Notes under the pieces: model-generated | Seen by the model: the letters and a program-made list of their open reading frames with translations, nothing else | What the model was told of the DNA's origin: nothing | The model's database searches: none | Origin: an uncultured Eubacteriales bacterium | Lineage (GTDB): Bacteria > Bacillota > Clostridia > Oscillospirales > Oscillospiraceae | Reading direction: 5' to 3' | Length of the DNA: 17,815 nt | Assembly: GCA_900553805.1 (NCBI GenBank) | Contig: USEU01000043.1 | Coordinates: forward strand, 1-17,815 | Shown: positions 5,489 to 11,671 of the stretch, piece after piece | How the letters are laid out: each line of letters begins with the position of its first letter | Position numbering within the stretch: position 1 is the first letter of the stretch | Made by a program: the position numbers and the translations under genes

Positions 5489-7585
5489 TTAATCCTTCTC
5501 TTCCTCGCCCTCGGGCAGGAGGTTGGTCATGCTCTTCAGGCTGATGCCCAGGGTGGACATGTTGTGCAGCAGGGCGGAGGTGGTGGGGGGCAGGATGCCC
5601 GCCACGCCCAGCACGATCAGGGCGCAGTTAAAGCCGATGATGAAGCGGTAGTTCCGATGGATGCGGCGCATCAGCTGGCAGCTCAGCGCCCGCAGGGTGA
5701 CCAGTGCCCGCAGGTCCTCCGACGCCACGGTGATGTCCGCGATCTCCCGGGCAATGGCCGCGCCGGTGGAGATGGCGATGCCCACGTCCGCCTCGGACAG
5801 GGCGGGAGAATCGTTCACGCCATCGCCCACCATGATGACCACATGGCCCTGGGCCCGGGCCTTGCGGATGAATTCTGCCTTGTCCTCCGGCAGCACCTCG
5901 GCATACACCTGGTCCACGCCCACAGCCTGGGCCACGGACTCGGCGGTGCGCCGGTTGTCGCCGGTCATCATCACCACGTTCTTGATGCCGCATTCGTGCA
6001 GGGCGCGGATGGCGGCGGGAGCCTCGGCGCGCAGCGGGTCGGAAATGCAGATCACCGCCGCCAGCTGCCCGGCAATGCACAGGTACAGCTGGGAATAGGC
6101 CGGATCCAGCGACTGGAACTTCTCCTCTTCCCCGGCGGGGATGGTGCAGTGCTCGTCCTCAAAGACGAAGTGGGCGCTGCCGATGATGACCTTGTGCTCA
6201 TCCACCATGCTGGAGATGCCATGGGCGACGATATACTGCACCTGGGAATGGTATTCCTCGTGGGACAGGCCCCGCTTCTGGGCCTCCTCCACCACGGCGT
6301 TGGCGATGGAGTGGGGATAGTGTTCCTCCAGGCAGGCCGCCAGACGGAGCATCTCCTGCTCCTCGTGGCCGCCGAAGGGCACCACCGCGGCCACCTTGGG
6401 GGTGGCGTAGGTCAGGGTGCCGGTCTTATCAAAGACAATGGTATCCGCCGCGGCCATTGCTTCCAGGAACCGGCCGCCCTTGACGGAAATGTGGAAGGCC
6501 GCGCTCTCGCGCATGGCGGACAGCACCGCAATGGGCATGGCCAGCTTCAGGGCGCAGGAGAAGTCCACCATCAGCACCGCCAGGGTCTTGGTCACGTTCC
6601 GGGTCAGCAGGTAGGTCAGCGCTGTGCCGCCCAGGGTATAGGGCACCAGCTTATCCGCCAGGTGGGAGGCTTGGGCCTCCACGGTGGATTTCAGCTTTTC
6701 GGAGTCCTCGATCATCCTGACGATGCGGTCGTACCGGCCGCCGCCGGTCTCCTTGTCCACCTGGATGACGCACTCGCCCTCCTCGGCCACGGTACCGGCA
6801 TAGACCAGGCTGCCCACACTCTTGGGGATGGGCAGGGACTCGCCGGTCATGGAGGACTGGTTCACCATTGCCTCGCCGGAGACCACCTTGCCGTCCAGCG
6901 GGATCAGGTTGCCGGTGCGCACCACGATGCGGTCGCCCACCTTCACCTGGCCGATGGGCACCAGCACCTCGGTATCGCCGGTTTGCAGCCAGACGTTTTC
7001 CACCTGTAAGGACATGGCCCCTGCCAGGTCGGCCACGGACTTCTTGTGGGTCCACTCCTCCAGAATTTCGCCCAGGCGCAGCATGAACATGACGGACCCG
7101 GCGGTGCCGAAGTCGCCCCGGATGACGGAGGTGGTGACCGCCGTGGCATCCAGCACCGCCACGGTGAGCTTGCCCCGCAGCAGCGCCCGCAGGCCCTCTT
7201 TGATGTATTTTACCGAGCGCACCAGCGCGATGGCCGAGGTCACCGGCACGGGCAGGAACAGCTTGGAGATCACCCGGCAGCACACCGTCATGGCCAGCTT
7301 GTCCTCAAATTCCCGGTTCAGCGCCCGGCTGGTGTGCTCCGGCACCAGGTCCATTGCCTCCGCCCGGTCAAAGGAGAACCGGGCCAGCGCCTGGACCACC
7401 GCCGCCCGGCTGCCGCCGTAGCGGATCACGGCGTCCTGGGTGCGGTCGTAGACCGCCACCGCCGTCACGCCGGACACATTCTTCAAATAAAACTCCAGCA
7501 CATCCGCCTGACGCAGGCTCATGCGCACACAATTCAGGTGCACCCGCATCCGGCCGCCGGATTCATGAATGATCTTGCACTTCAC
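5489..7585 (-). CDS. P1B-type heavy-metal-translocating ATPase
   Basis: This is a 698-residue inner-membrane metal pump. Visible in order are an HMA-like N-terminal fold without a CxxC metal site (about 1-65), paired membrane helices, the actuator TGES (247-250), the transmembrane motif FSCALKLAMP (342-351), the phosphorylation site DKTGT (386-390), EEHYPHSIA (420-428) as the P1B HP motif, TGDN (541-544) and GDGVND (587-592). The usual CPC or SPC membrane motif is replaced: only C344 remains and the conserved Pro is Ser. Metal specificity therefore cannot be assigned; it could be Mn, Zn or another metal. The start is GTG at 7585, with GGAGG 7 bases upstream; the longer frame to 7750 overlaps the next gene and is low complexity. 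It follows the DUF6110-like gene by 55 bp and is probably co-transcribed with it. Confidence 0.92.
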   Translation of the reverse strand: MKCKIIHESGGRMRVHLNCVRMSLRQADVLEFYLKNVSGVTAVAVYDRTQDAVIRYGGSRAAVVQALARFSFDRAEAMDLVPEHTSRALNREFEDKLAMTVCCRVISKLFLPVPVTSAIALVRSVKYIKEGLRALLRGKLTVAVLDATAVTTSVIRGDFGTAGSVMFMLRLGEILEEWTHKKSVADLAGAMSLQVENVWLQTGDTEVLVPIGQVKVGDRIVVRTGNLIPLDGKVVSGEAMVNQSSMTGESLPIPKSVGSLVYAGTVAEEGECVIQVDKETGGGRYDRIVRMIEDSEKLKSTVEAQASHLADKLVPYTLGGTALTYLLTRNVTKTLAVLMVDFSCALKLAMPIAVLSAMRESAAFHISVKGGRFLEAMAAADTIVFDKTGTLTYATPKVAAVVPFGGHEEQEMLRLAACLEEHYPHSIANAVVEEAQKRGLSHEEYHSQVQYIVAHGISSMVDEHKVIIGSAHFVFEDEHCTIPAGEEEKFQSLDPAYSQLYLCIAGQLAAVICISDPLRAEAPAAIRALHECGIKNVVMMTGDNRRTAESVAQAVGVDQVYAEVLPEDKAEFIRKARAQGHVVIMVGDGVNDSPALSEADVGIAISTGAAIAREIADITVASEDLRALVTLRALSCQLMRRIHRNYRFIIGFNCALIVLGVAGILPPTTSALLHNMSTLGISLKSMTNLLPEGEEEKD

Positions 7586-7605
7586 TGTGAAACCCTCCGA
7601 TAGGG

Positions 7606-7631
7606 AAAGCGCTGCGGTGAGGCAGCGCTTT
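7606..7631 (-). other. Intercistronic hairpin before the metal ATPase
   Basis: A perfect 10-bp inverted repeat, AAAGCGCTGC/GCAGCGCTTT with a 6-base loop, lies between the DUF6110-like stop codon and the ATPase ribosome binding site. It has no U tract after it on the minus strand, so it is more likely an mRNA processing or stability element, or a partial attenuator, than a full terminator. Confidence 0.5.
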
Positions 7632-7640
7632 CGGCTTGTC

Positions 7641-7919
7641 TTATTCCTGGGAATCGCTCTCGGCGGGAGCCTCGGGGGCGTCCTCGATGACGGCCTCGGC
7701 CTCCTGCTGGGCGCGGGCCTCGTTGATGTCCTTGGCGTCGGCGTAGACATCCTCGGCTCCCTCGCGGATGGTGGTCACCGTTTTCATCACGCTGTCCTTC
7801 ATCCGAAGTACGGCGGCGGTGGTGTGGGCGTAGACCTTCTGCGCGTCCTTGCTGCTGAGCAGCTTGACGCCCACGGTCCCGGCCAGGAAGCCAAGACCGA
7901 CCAAACCGATCTTTTTCAT
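7641..7919 (-). CDS. Small DUF6110-like membrane-anchored protein
   Basis: This 92-residue protein has one N-terminal hydrophobic segment (about 4-21) rich in glycine, then LLSSKDAQKVYAHTTAA, a charged helical stretch, and an acidic Ala/Glu-rich tail. The SSKDA...Y pattern after a short hydrophobic helix resembles DUF6110 proteins, which I recall as frequent neighbours of heavy-metal P-type ATPases in Firmicutes; a profile search was not possible. The function is unknown; an accessory or adaptor of the adjacent pump is the natural hypothesis. ATG at 7919 was chosen because AGGAGG lies upstream and the family-like sequence begins at MKKIGLVG. It has its own promoter and leads the ATPase transcript. 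Confidence 0.72.
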   Translation of the reverse strand: MKKIGLVGLGFLAGTVGVKLLSSKDAQKVYAHTTAAVLRMKDSVMKTVTTIREGAEDVYADAKDINEARAQQEAEAVIEDAPEAPAESDSQE

Positions 7920-7960
7920 AATACGATCCTCCTGTATATTATTATGTACGTTCGCCCTGA

Positions 7961-7989
7961 AATATAGCACGGAAGCGCCTAAAAATCAA
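7961..7989 (-). promoter_or_regulatory. Promoter for the DUF6110-like/metal ATPase operon
   Basis: TTGATT (7989-7984) and TATATT (7966-7961) on the minus strand are 17 bp apart. The start would be near 7954, about 35 bases before the ATG. It lies just downstream of the dus stop codon, so the pump pair can be expressed independently of dus. Confidence 0.75.
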
Positions 7990-8004
7990 CTGTTTCCCCG
8001 CTCT

Positions 8005-8022
8005 TTTCACAAATTTGTAAAA
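8005..8022. promoter_or_regulatory. AT-rich palindrome, possible operator
   Basis: TTTCACAAATTTGTAAAA is an 18-bp palindrome with one mismatched pair, centred at 8013/8014 around a perfect ACAAATTTGT core. It sits about 15 bp upstream of the -35 box of the metal-pump operon. That is compatible with a regulator binding site, but no consensus was recognised. Confidence 0.35.
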
Positions 8023-8030
8023 TCTGCCCG

Positions 8031-8972
8031 TTACCAGTCCGCGTCCAGCGCGCCGTTCAGCGGCAGGGCAAAGATCCGGGCGGTGACGGCCCGGTATTCG
8101 GCCAGGTCGGTGGTCTTGCGCAGGGGCTTGGCGAACTGTTCGCCCCCGCGGAACCGGCGCAGCAGGTAGCGCCAGTGCTCCTTCAATCGGAACATGGCGT
8201 TCCGAGAGCCGCCGAAGGCAGCCAGGTACTGCTCCAGCAGGGCGTCGTAAAATTCCGCCAGGCGCTTGGCGTCCGTGCCGCCGGGGGTGAGCATTCCGGG
8301 ATCGCCGATCAGCCCCCGGCCCAGCATCACGGCGGGGACAGTGGGGAATTCTTGATGGAAGGACCGAATTTGCTCCGGGCTGCACAGGTTGCCGTTGAAG
8401 CACACAGGGAACGGCGCGGTATCCAGGGCCTGCCGGAAGCATTCCATGTGCAGTCCGCCCTGGTAAAAATCCTTTCGCACCCTGGGGTGGACGATCAGCT
8501 CCGCCATGGGGTAGCGGCGGTAGATGTCCATGATCCGGGGAAACTCCTCCGGCTCCCGCAGCCCCACCCGGGTCTTTACGGAGACGGGCAGGGGCGACCG
8601 GGCAAAAATTTCATCCAGGAAAGCGGATAGCGCATCCAGGTCGGCCAGCATCCCGCTGCCCTTCCCCTTGGCTACCACCGTGCCGGAGGGGCAGCCCAGG
8701 TTCAGGTTCACCTGGTCATAACCCCGGTTCCGGAGCAGCCCGGCCATCCAGAGGAAGTCCTCCGCGCTTTTGGTCAGCAGCTGAGGCACCACCCGGAAGC
8801 CCGTCCCGTCCGCCGGGGGCAGTTCCCGCTCCTCCTTGGCCGTCAGATGGCGGTGCACCGTGGGGGAAAGGAAGGGCGTATAGTAGCAGTCCACCCCGGG
8901 GAAAAAATGATGGTGGAGCCGCCGGTAAATGCTGTCCGTCAGCCCCTCCATGGGGGCAAAGTAATATCTCAT
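8031..8972 (-). CDS. tRNA-dihydrouridine synthase
   Basis: This 313-residue cytoplasmic flavoprotein reduces specific uridines of tRNA to dihydrouridine using NAD(P)H and FMN. Diagnostic motifs are APMEGLTDSIYRR (6-18), the catalytic cysteine C94 in NLNLGCPSGTV, K133 in SVKTRVG, H162 in IVHPR, and the FMN phosphate-binding segment LGRGLIGDP. Length fits the Dus family. It resembles the divergent single-Dus type of Clostridia; which uridine it modifies cannot be told. ATG at 8972 has AGGAGGT just upstream; the open frame to 9179 reads through a palindromic repeat and is rejected. It follows RNase J by about 300 bp of repeat sequence, in which I see no convincing promoter, so it may depend on read-through. 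Confidence 0.92.
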   Translation of the reverse strand: MRYYFAPMEGLTDSIYRRLHHHFFPGVDCYYTPFLSPTVHRHLTAKEERELPPADGTGFRVVPQLLTKSAEDFLWMAGLLRNRGYDQVNLNLGCPSGTVVAKGKGSGMLADLDALSAFLDEIFARSPLPVSVKTRVGLREPEEFPRIMDIYRRYPMAELIVHPRVRKDFYQGGLHMECFRQALDTAPFPVCFNGNLCSPEQIRSFHQEFPTVPAVMLGRGLIGDPGMLTPGGTDAKRLAEFYDALLEQYLAAFGGSRNAMFRLKEHWRYLLRRFRGGEQFAKPLRKTTDLAEYRAVTARIFALPLNGALDADW

Positions 8973-8992
8973 GGGACCTCCTATCTCATTCC

Positions 8993-9240
8993 TTGGCTCC
9001 CCGATGGGGGAGCTGGCAGCCCGCAAGGGCTGACTTAGCGATGCGCAGGCGCTATGCAAGCGAGCAACCGCCGTCAGGCGGCTCTTAGCGAGTCGCAGAG
9101 GGGGGTATTGTTCGTTGGATGGTAAACACCCTCTTTGCCGCTGCGCGGCACGAAGCAGATGTATGATTGCCACCGGCAATCATTGCTATCTTGATTCGCT
9201 GCGCGGAGCACCACCCCCGAAGGGGGCAGCGAGGGCCAAA
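8993..9240. repeat. Palindromic repeat element A (modular, MITE/REP-like)
   Basis: This stretch is a chain of stem-loops: GGCTCCCC/GGGGGAGC, CAGCCC-gcaa-GGGCTG, CCGCC-gtca-GGCGG, TGCCGC/GCGGCA and a perfect 9-bp ATGATTGCC/GGCAATCAT (9163-9171 with 9175-9183). Read in reverse complement it is collinear with 16655-16799. Shared anchors are the CTCCCC...GGGGAGCCAAGG end, a near-identical TTCGTTGGATGGTAA core and a GGGGGCAGCGAGGGC end. It has two extra inserted segments (about 9040-9098 and 9150-9205). It fills the gap between RNase J and dus; no gene is supported. Confidence 0.75.
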
Positions 9241-9241
9241 G

Positions 9242-9272
9242 GGGGCGGCGCTGCGTTTTGCAGTGCCGCCCC
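9242..9272 (-). terminator. Possible terminator after RNase J
   Basis: An 8-bp plus 4-bp stem (9242-9249 with 9265-9272; 9251-9254 with 9260-9263) flanks a single mismatch. It lies 5 bases after the RNase J stop codon on the minus strand. The following sequence, CTTTGG, is only weakly U-rich, so termination may be partial and dus may receive read-through. Confidence 0.45.
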
Positions 9273-9277
9273 GAACT

Positions 9278-10933
9278 TTAGATTTCCATGATAACGGGCA
9301 GGATCATGGGGTTGCGCTTGGTGGTCTTGTAGAGGTAGCCGCTCAGGTCGTTCTTGATGGCGGACTTGATGGCGCTCCAATCCCGCACCCGCTTGCGCTG
9401 GCAGCGCTCGATGGCCTCAATGGCAACCTGGCGCAGCTCCTCCATCAGCTCGTCGGACTCCTTCACGTAGATGAAGCCGCGGGTGATGATATCGGGGCCG
9501 GAGATCAGCTCGCCATTCTGGCTGGACAGGTTGACGCACACCACCAGCATACCGTCCTGGGCCAGGTGCTTGCGGTCGCGCAGCACCACGCTGCCCACGT
9601 CGCCCACGCCGGTGCCGTCCACAAATACCTTGCCGGCGGTGACGGAGGGCGCTTCCTTGCAGCTCTTGGAGGTGAACTCGAATACGCTGCCCAGCTCGCC
9701 GATGTGGATGTTCCGGGGGCTCATGCCCATGGACTGGGCCAGCTTGCTGTGCAGCTGCAAATGCCGCTGCTCGCCGTGGACGGGCAGGAAGAACCGGGGC
9801 TTGACCAGGGCGTGGATGATCTTCAGCTCCTCCTGGCAGGCGTGGCCGGAGACGTGCAGGCCCTCGCTCTTCTCGTAGACCACATCCGCTCCCTTGCGGT
9901 AGAGCTCGTTGATGATGCGGGAGATCGCCTTTTCGTTGCCGGGGATGGCGGAGGCGGAGATGATGATGCGGTCACCGGCGGTGATATCCACCTGCTTGTG
10001 GGTGGAGAAGGCCATGCGGTACAGGGCGGACATGTTCTCGCCCTGGGAGCCGGTGGAAACGATGACTAGCTTGTTTTTGGGAATGCTCTTGATGGCGGCA
10101 ATGTCCACAATGGTACCGGGCTTGACATTCAGGTATCCAAGCTCCTGGGCGACCTTGAGCATATTCTCCATGCTGCGGCCGGTGACGGCCACTTTCCGCC
10201 CGTAGCGCTGGGCGGTGGCCAGCACCGCCTGGATGCGGTGCATGTTGGAGGCGAAGGTGGTAACGATGATCCGCTGGTCGCAGCCCTTGAACTGCCGGTC
10301 CAGGCTCTCGGCCACCACGTTCTCGCTGGGGGTGTAGCCCTGGCGCTCCACGTTGGTGGAGTCGGCCAGCAGCGCCAGCACGCCGTCGTTGCCCAGCTGG
10401 CCGAAGCGGGCCAGGTCGGTCATGCCGCAGGAGGCGGTGGGGTCGATCTTAAAGTCGCCGGTCATGACCACGGTGCCCACAGGGGTGCGGATGGCGAAGG
10501 CCACCGCGTCGGCAATGGAGTGGTTCACATGGATGAATTCCACGCTGAAGCACCCGGCTTTGACCACGTCGCCGGGCTTGTGGGTCACCAGCTTGACCTT
10601 GTCGTCCAGCTTGTGCTCCTCCAGCTTCAGCTTGATCAGCCCGTTGGTCATGGCAGTACCGTGAACGGGGCAGATGACCTCTTTCATAAAGTAGGGAATG
10701 GAGCCGATGTGGTCCTCATGCCCGTGGGTGATGAACATGCCGCGCAGCTTCTTGGAATTGGCGACCACATAGGAAAAATCGGGGATCACCAGGTCAACGC
10801 CGTACATATCCTCGTCCGGGAAACCAACGCCGCAGTCGACGATGATCATATCCTTGCCGTATTCCAGGACGGTCATGTTCTTTCCGATCTCATCCAGACC
10901 GCCCAGAGGGATAATTTTCAGTTTTTCTGCCAA
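9278..10933 (-). CDS. rnjA: Ribonuclease J
   Basis: This 551-residue cytoplasmic 5'-3' exonuclease/endonuclease acts in mRNA decay and rRNA maturation in Firmicutes. The metallo-beta-lactamase core shows HGHEDH with H70, H72, D74 and H75, then H138 (VNHS) and D160 (MTGDFK). The beta-CASP insertion follows, with H364 (SGHA) and H386 (PVHGEQ), and then the RNase J C-terminal domain. Length is typical (about 555). The start codon is TTG: an in-frame TAA lies two codons upstream, AAAGGAG precedes at usable distance, and translation from TTG gives the expected MAEKLKIIPLGGLDEIG. No small rpoY-like gene is seen upstream, unlike Bacillus. There is only one J-type gene here, so the choice between J1 and J2 is open. 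Confidence 0.95.
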   Translation of the reverse strand: MAEKLKIIPLGGLDEIGKNMTVLEYGKDMIIVDCGVGFPDEDMYGVDLVIPDFSYVVANSKKLRGMFITHGHEDHIGSIPYFMKEVICPVHGTAMTNGLIKLKLEEHKLDDKVKLVTHKPGDVVKAGCFSVEFIHVNHSIADAVAFAIRTPVGTVVMTGDFKIDPTASCGMTDLARFGQLGNDGVLALLADSTNVERQGYTPSENVVAESLDRQFKGCDQRIIVTTFASNMHRIQAVLATAQRYGRKVAVTGRSMENMLKVAQELGYLNVKPGTIVDIAAIKSIPKNKLVIVSTGSQGENMSALYRMAFSTHKQVDITAGDRIIISASAIPGNEKAISRIINELYRKGADVVYEKSEGLHVSGHACQEELKIIHALVKPRFFLPVHGEQRHLQLHSKLAQSMGMSPRNIHIGELGSVFEFTSKSCKEAPSVTAGKVFVDGTGVGDVGSVVLRDRKHLAQDGMLVVCVNLSSQNGELISGPDIITRGFIYVKESDELMEELRQVAIEAIERCQRKRVRDWSAIKSAIKNDLSGYLYKTTKRNPMILPVIMEI

Positions 10934-11005
10934 ATGTTAAAATCTCCTTTCAGTAAAAACATAAGTAATGATAAAGTGGGCGCGGGAGCGCCGCAAAATG
11001 AACGC

Positions 11006-11070
11006 AAAAAGCAGGCAGCCGATCTCAGAAAGTCCGGCCCTGAATCGCCTTCTTTCCGAAAAACGCCTGC
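11006..11070 (-). promoter_or_regulatory. Terminator-like structure in the RNase J leader
   Basis: On the minus strand GCAGGC (11070-11065) and GCCTGC (11016-11011) enclose an inner 7-bp stem (11058-11052 with 11032-11026, one G-U pair) and are followed directly by TTTTT (11010-11006). The arrangement resembles an intrinsic terminator within a leader of roughly 210 bases, as in attenuation or autoregulation. The outer stem is only 6 bp, so this is tentative. Confidence 0.4.
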
Positions 11071-11147
11071 ATTCTCTCTGTAAAAAGCCGGGGAAATATC
11101 CGCCCCCAACGGAAGGCCGGGTCTGCCCACCCGCACCGAACGAGGAA

Positions 11148-11176
11148 AGTATAACACATTTCCCCAGAAAAGTATA
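11148..11176 (-). promoter_or_regulatory. Probable promoter region for RNase J
   Basis: Two TATACT hexamers lie on the minus strand at 11176-11171 and 11153-11148. The second is preceded by TGT, giving an extended -10. Neither has a good -35 box at 16-18 bp, so the extended -10 at 11148 is favoured. The predicted leader is about 210 bases. Confidence 0.5.
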
Positions 11177-11212
11177 CAACAATTTTTGAACAATTGAAAT
11201 TTCCGTTTTCCT

Positions 11213-11530
11213 AGCGCCCCTGAAAGGGGAGCTGGCAGGCCCAACGGGCCTGACTGAGGGGTTTTGCGGTAGGCACCCACAGTCTTATAAAATTTGAGGC
11301 GAATCCGTAGAATGTTCGTTTTGGATTGTACGAATTCGCCCAAGCCCTGGCAAAAACGTAACCTCTTGCCGCACCCCTCAGCCGCTGCGGCGGCAGCTCC
11401 CCTTTCAGGGGCGCTTGGGGCTTGGGTTGTGCGGATTCGCCTTGGTACATTTTAAATTGGATTCTGCGTACCGCAAACCCCTCCGCCACGCTGACGCGCG
11501 GCCCTCCTCCCCTTTCAGGGGAGGTTTTGA
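11213..11530. repeat. Palindromic repeat element C, nested inverted repeat of about 320 bp
   Basis: A 22-bp perfect inverted repeat occupies 11213-11234 and 11394-11415 (core CCCCTGAAAGGGG). A second pair, GGGGTTTTGCGGTA (11248-11261) and TACCGCAAACCCC (11469-11481), and a third, GGCGAATCCG (11298-11307) and CGGATTCGCC (11432-11441), show that the left and right halves are imperfect inverted copies. The CTCCCCTTTCAGGGG module occurs three times (near 11220, 11398 and 11508). It has no coding capacity. It lies between the divergent RNase J and rnf promoters and resembles a degenerate MITE. Confidence 0.75.
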
Positions 11531-11580
11531 GCGTGCTGTCAAATTATTCGGTATGTTACATAATTTACATGAAAAAAGCA

Positions 11581-11609
11581 TTGCGCTTAGATGTGCATTC
11601 TGCTATAAT
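11581..11609 (+). promoter_or_regulatory. Extended -10 promoter for the rnf operon
   Basis: TATAAT (11604-11609) is preceded by TGC, which makes an extended -10, and by TTGCGC (11581-11586) at 17 bp. Transcription would begin near 11616, giving a leader of about 55 bases before RnfC. No other convincing promoter is seen before the operon, and no Rex-like operator was recognised. Confidence 0.8.
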
Positions 11610-11671
11610 GAGACGAAATCCACAGGGGGCGGTTTGGGGCCGCGCTCCTGGCAGCAGAAGGAGAGATGTCT

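Noticed and set aside
5564..7009. 481-codon plus-strand frame opposite the metal ATPase
   Set aside because: It is a His/Gly/Leu-rich shadow of the ATPase gene, which has all catalytic motifs on the minus strand.
9001..9183. CRISPR-like series of short hairpins
   Set aside because: The stems differ from each other, there are no regular direct repeats or spacers, and no cas gene is present.
10937..11182. 81-codon minus-strand frame upstream of RNase J as an rpoY-like gene
   Set aside because: Its sequence does not resemble the RpoY/epsilon family, it lacks a ribosome site and spans the predicted promoter and leader.
11545..11580. Rex/redox regulator operator upstream of rnf
   Set aside because: TTACAT words are present but do not form the TTGTGAA-type inverted repeat expected for Rex.
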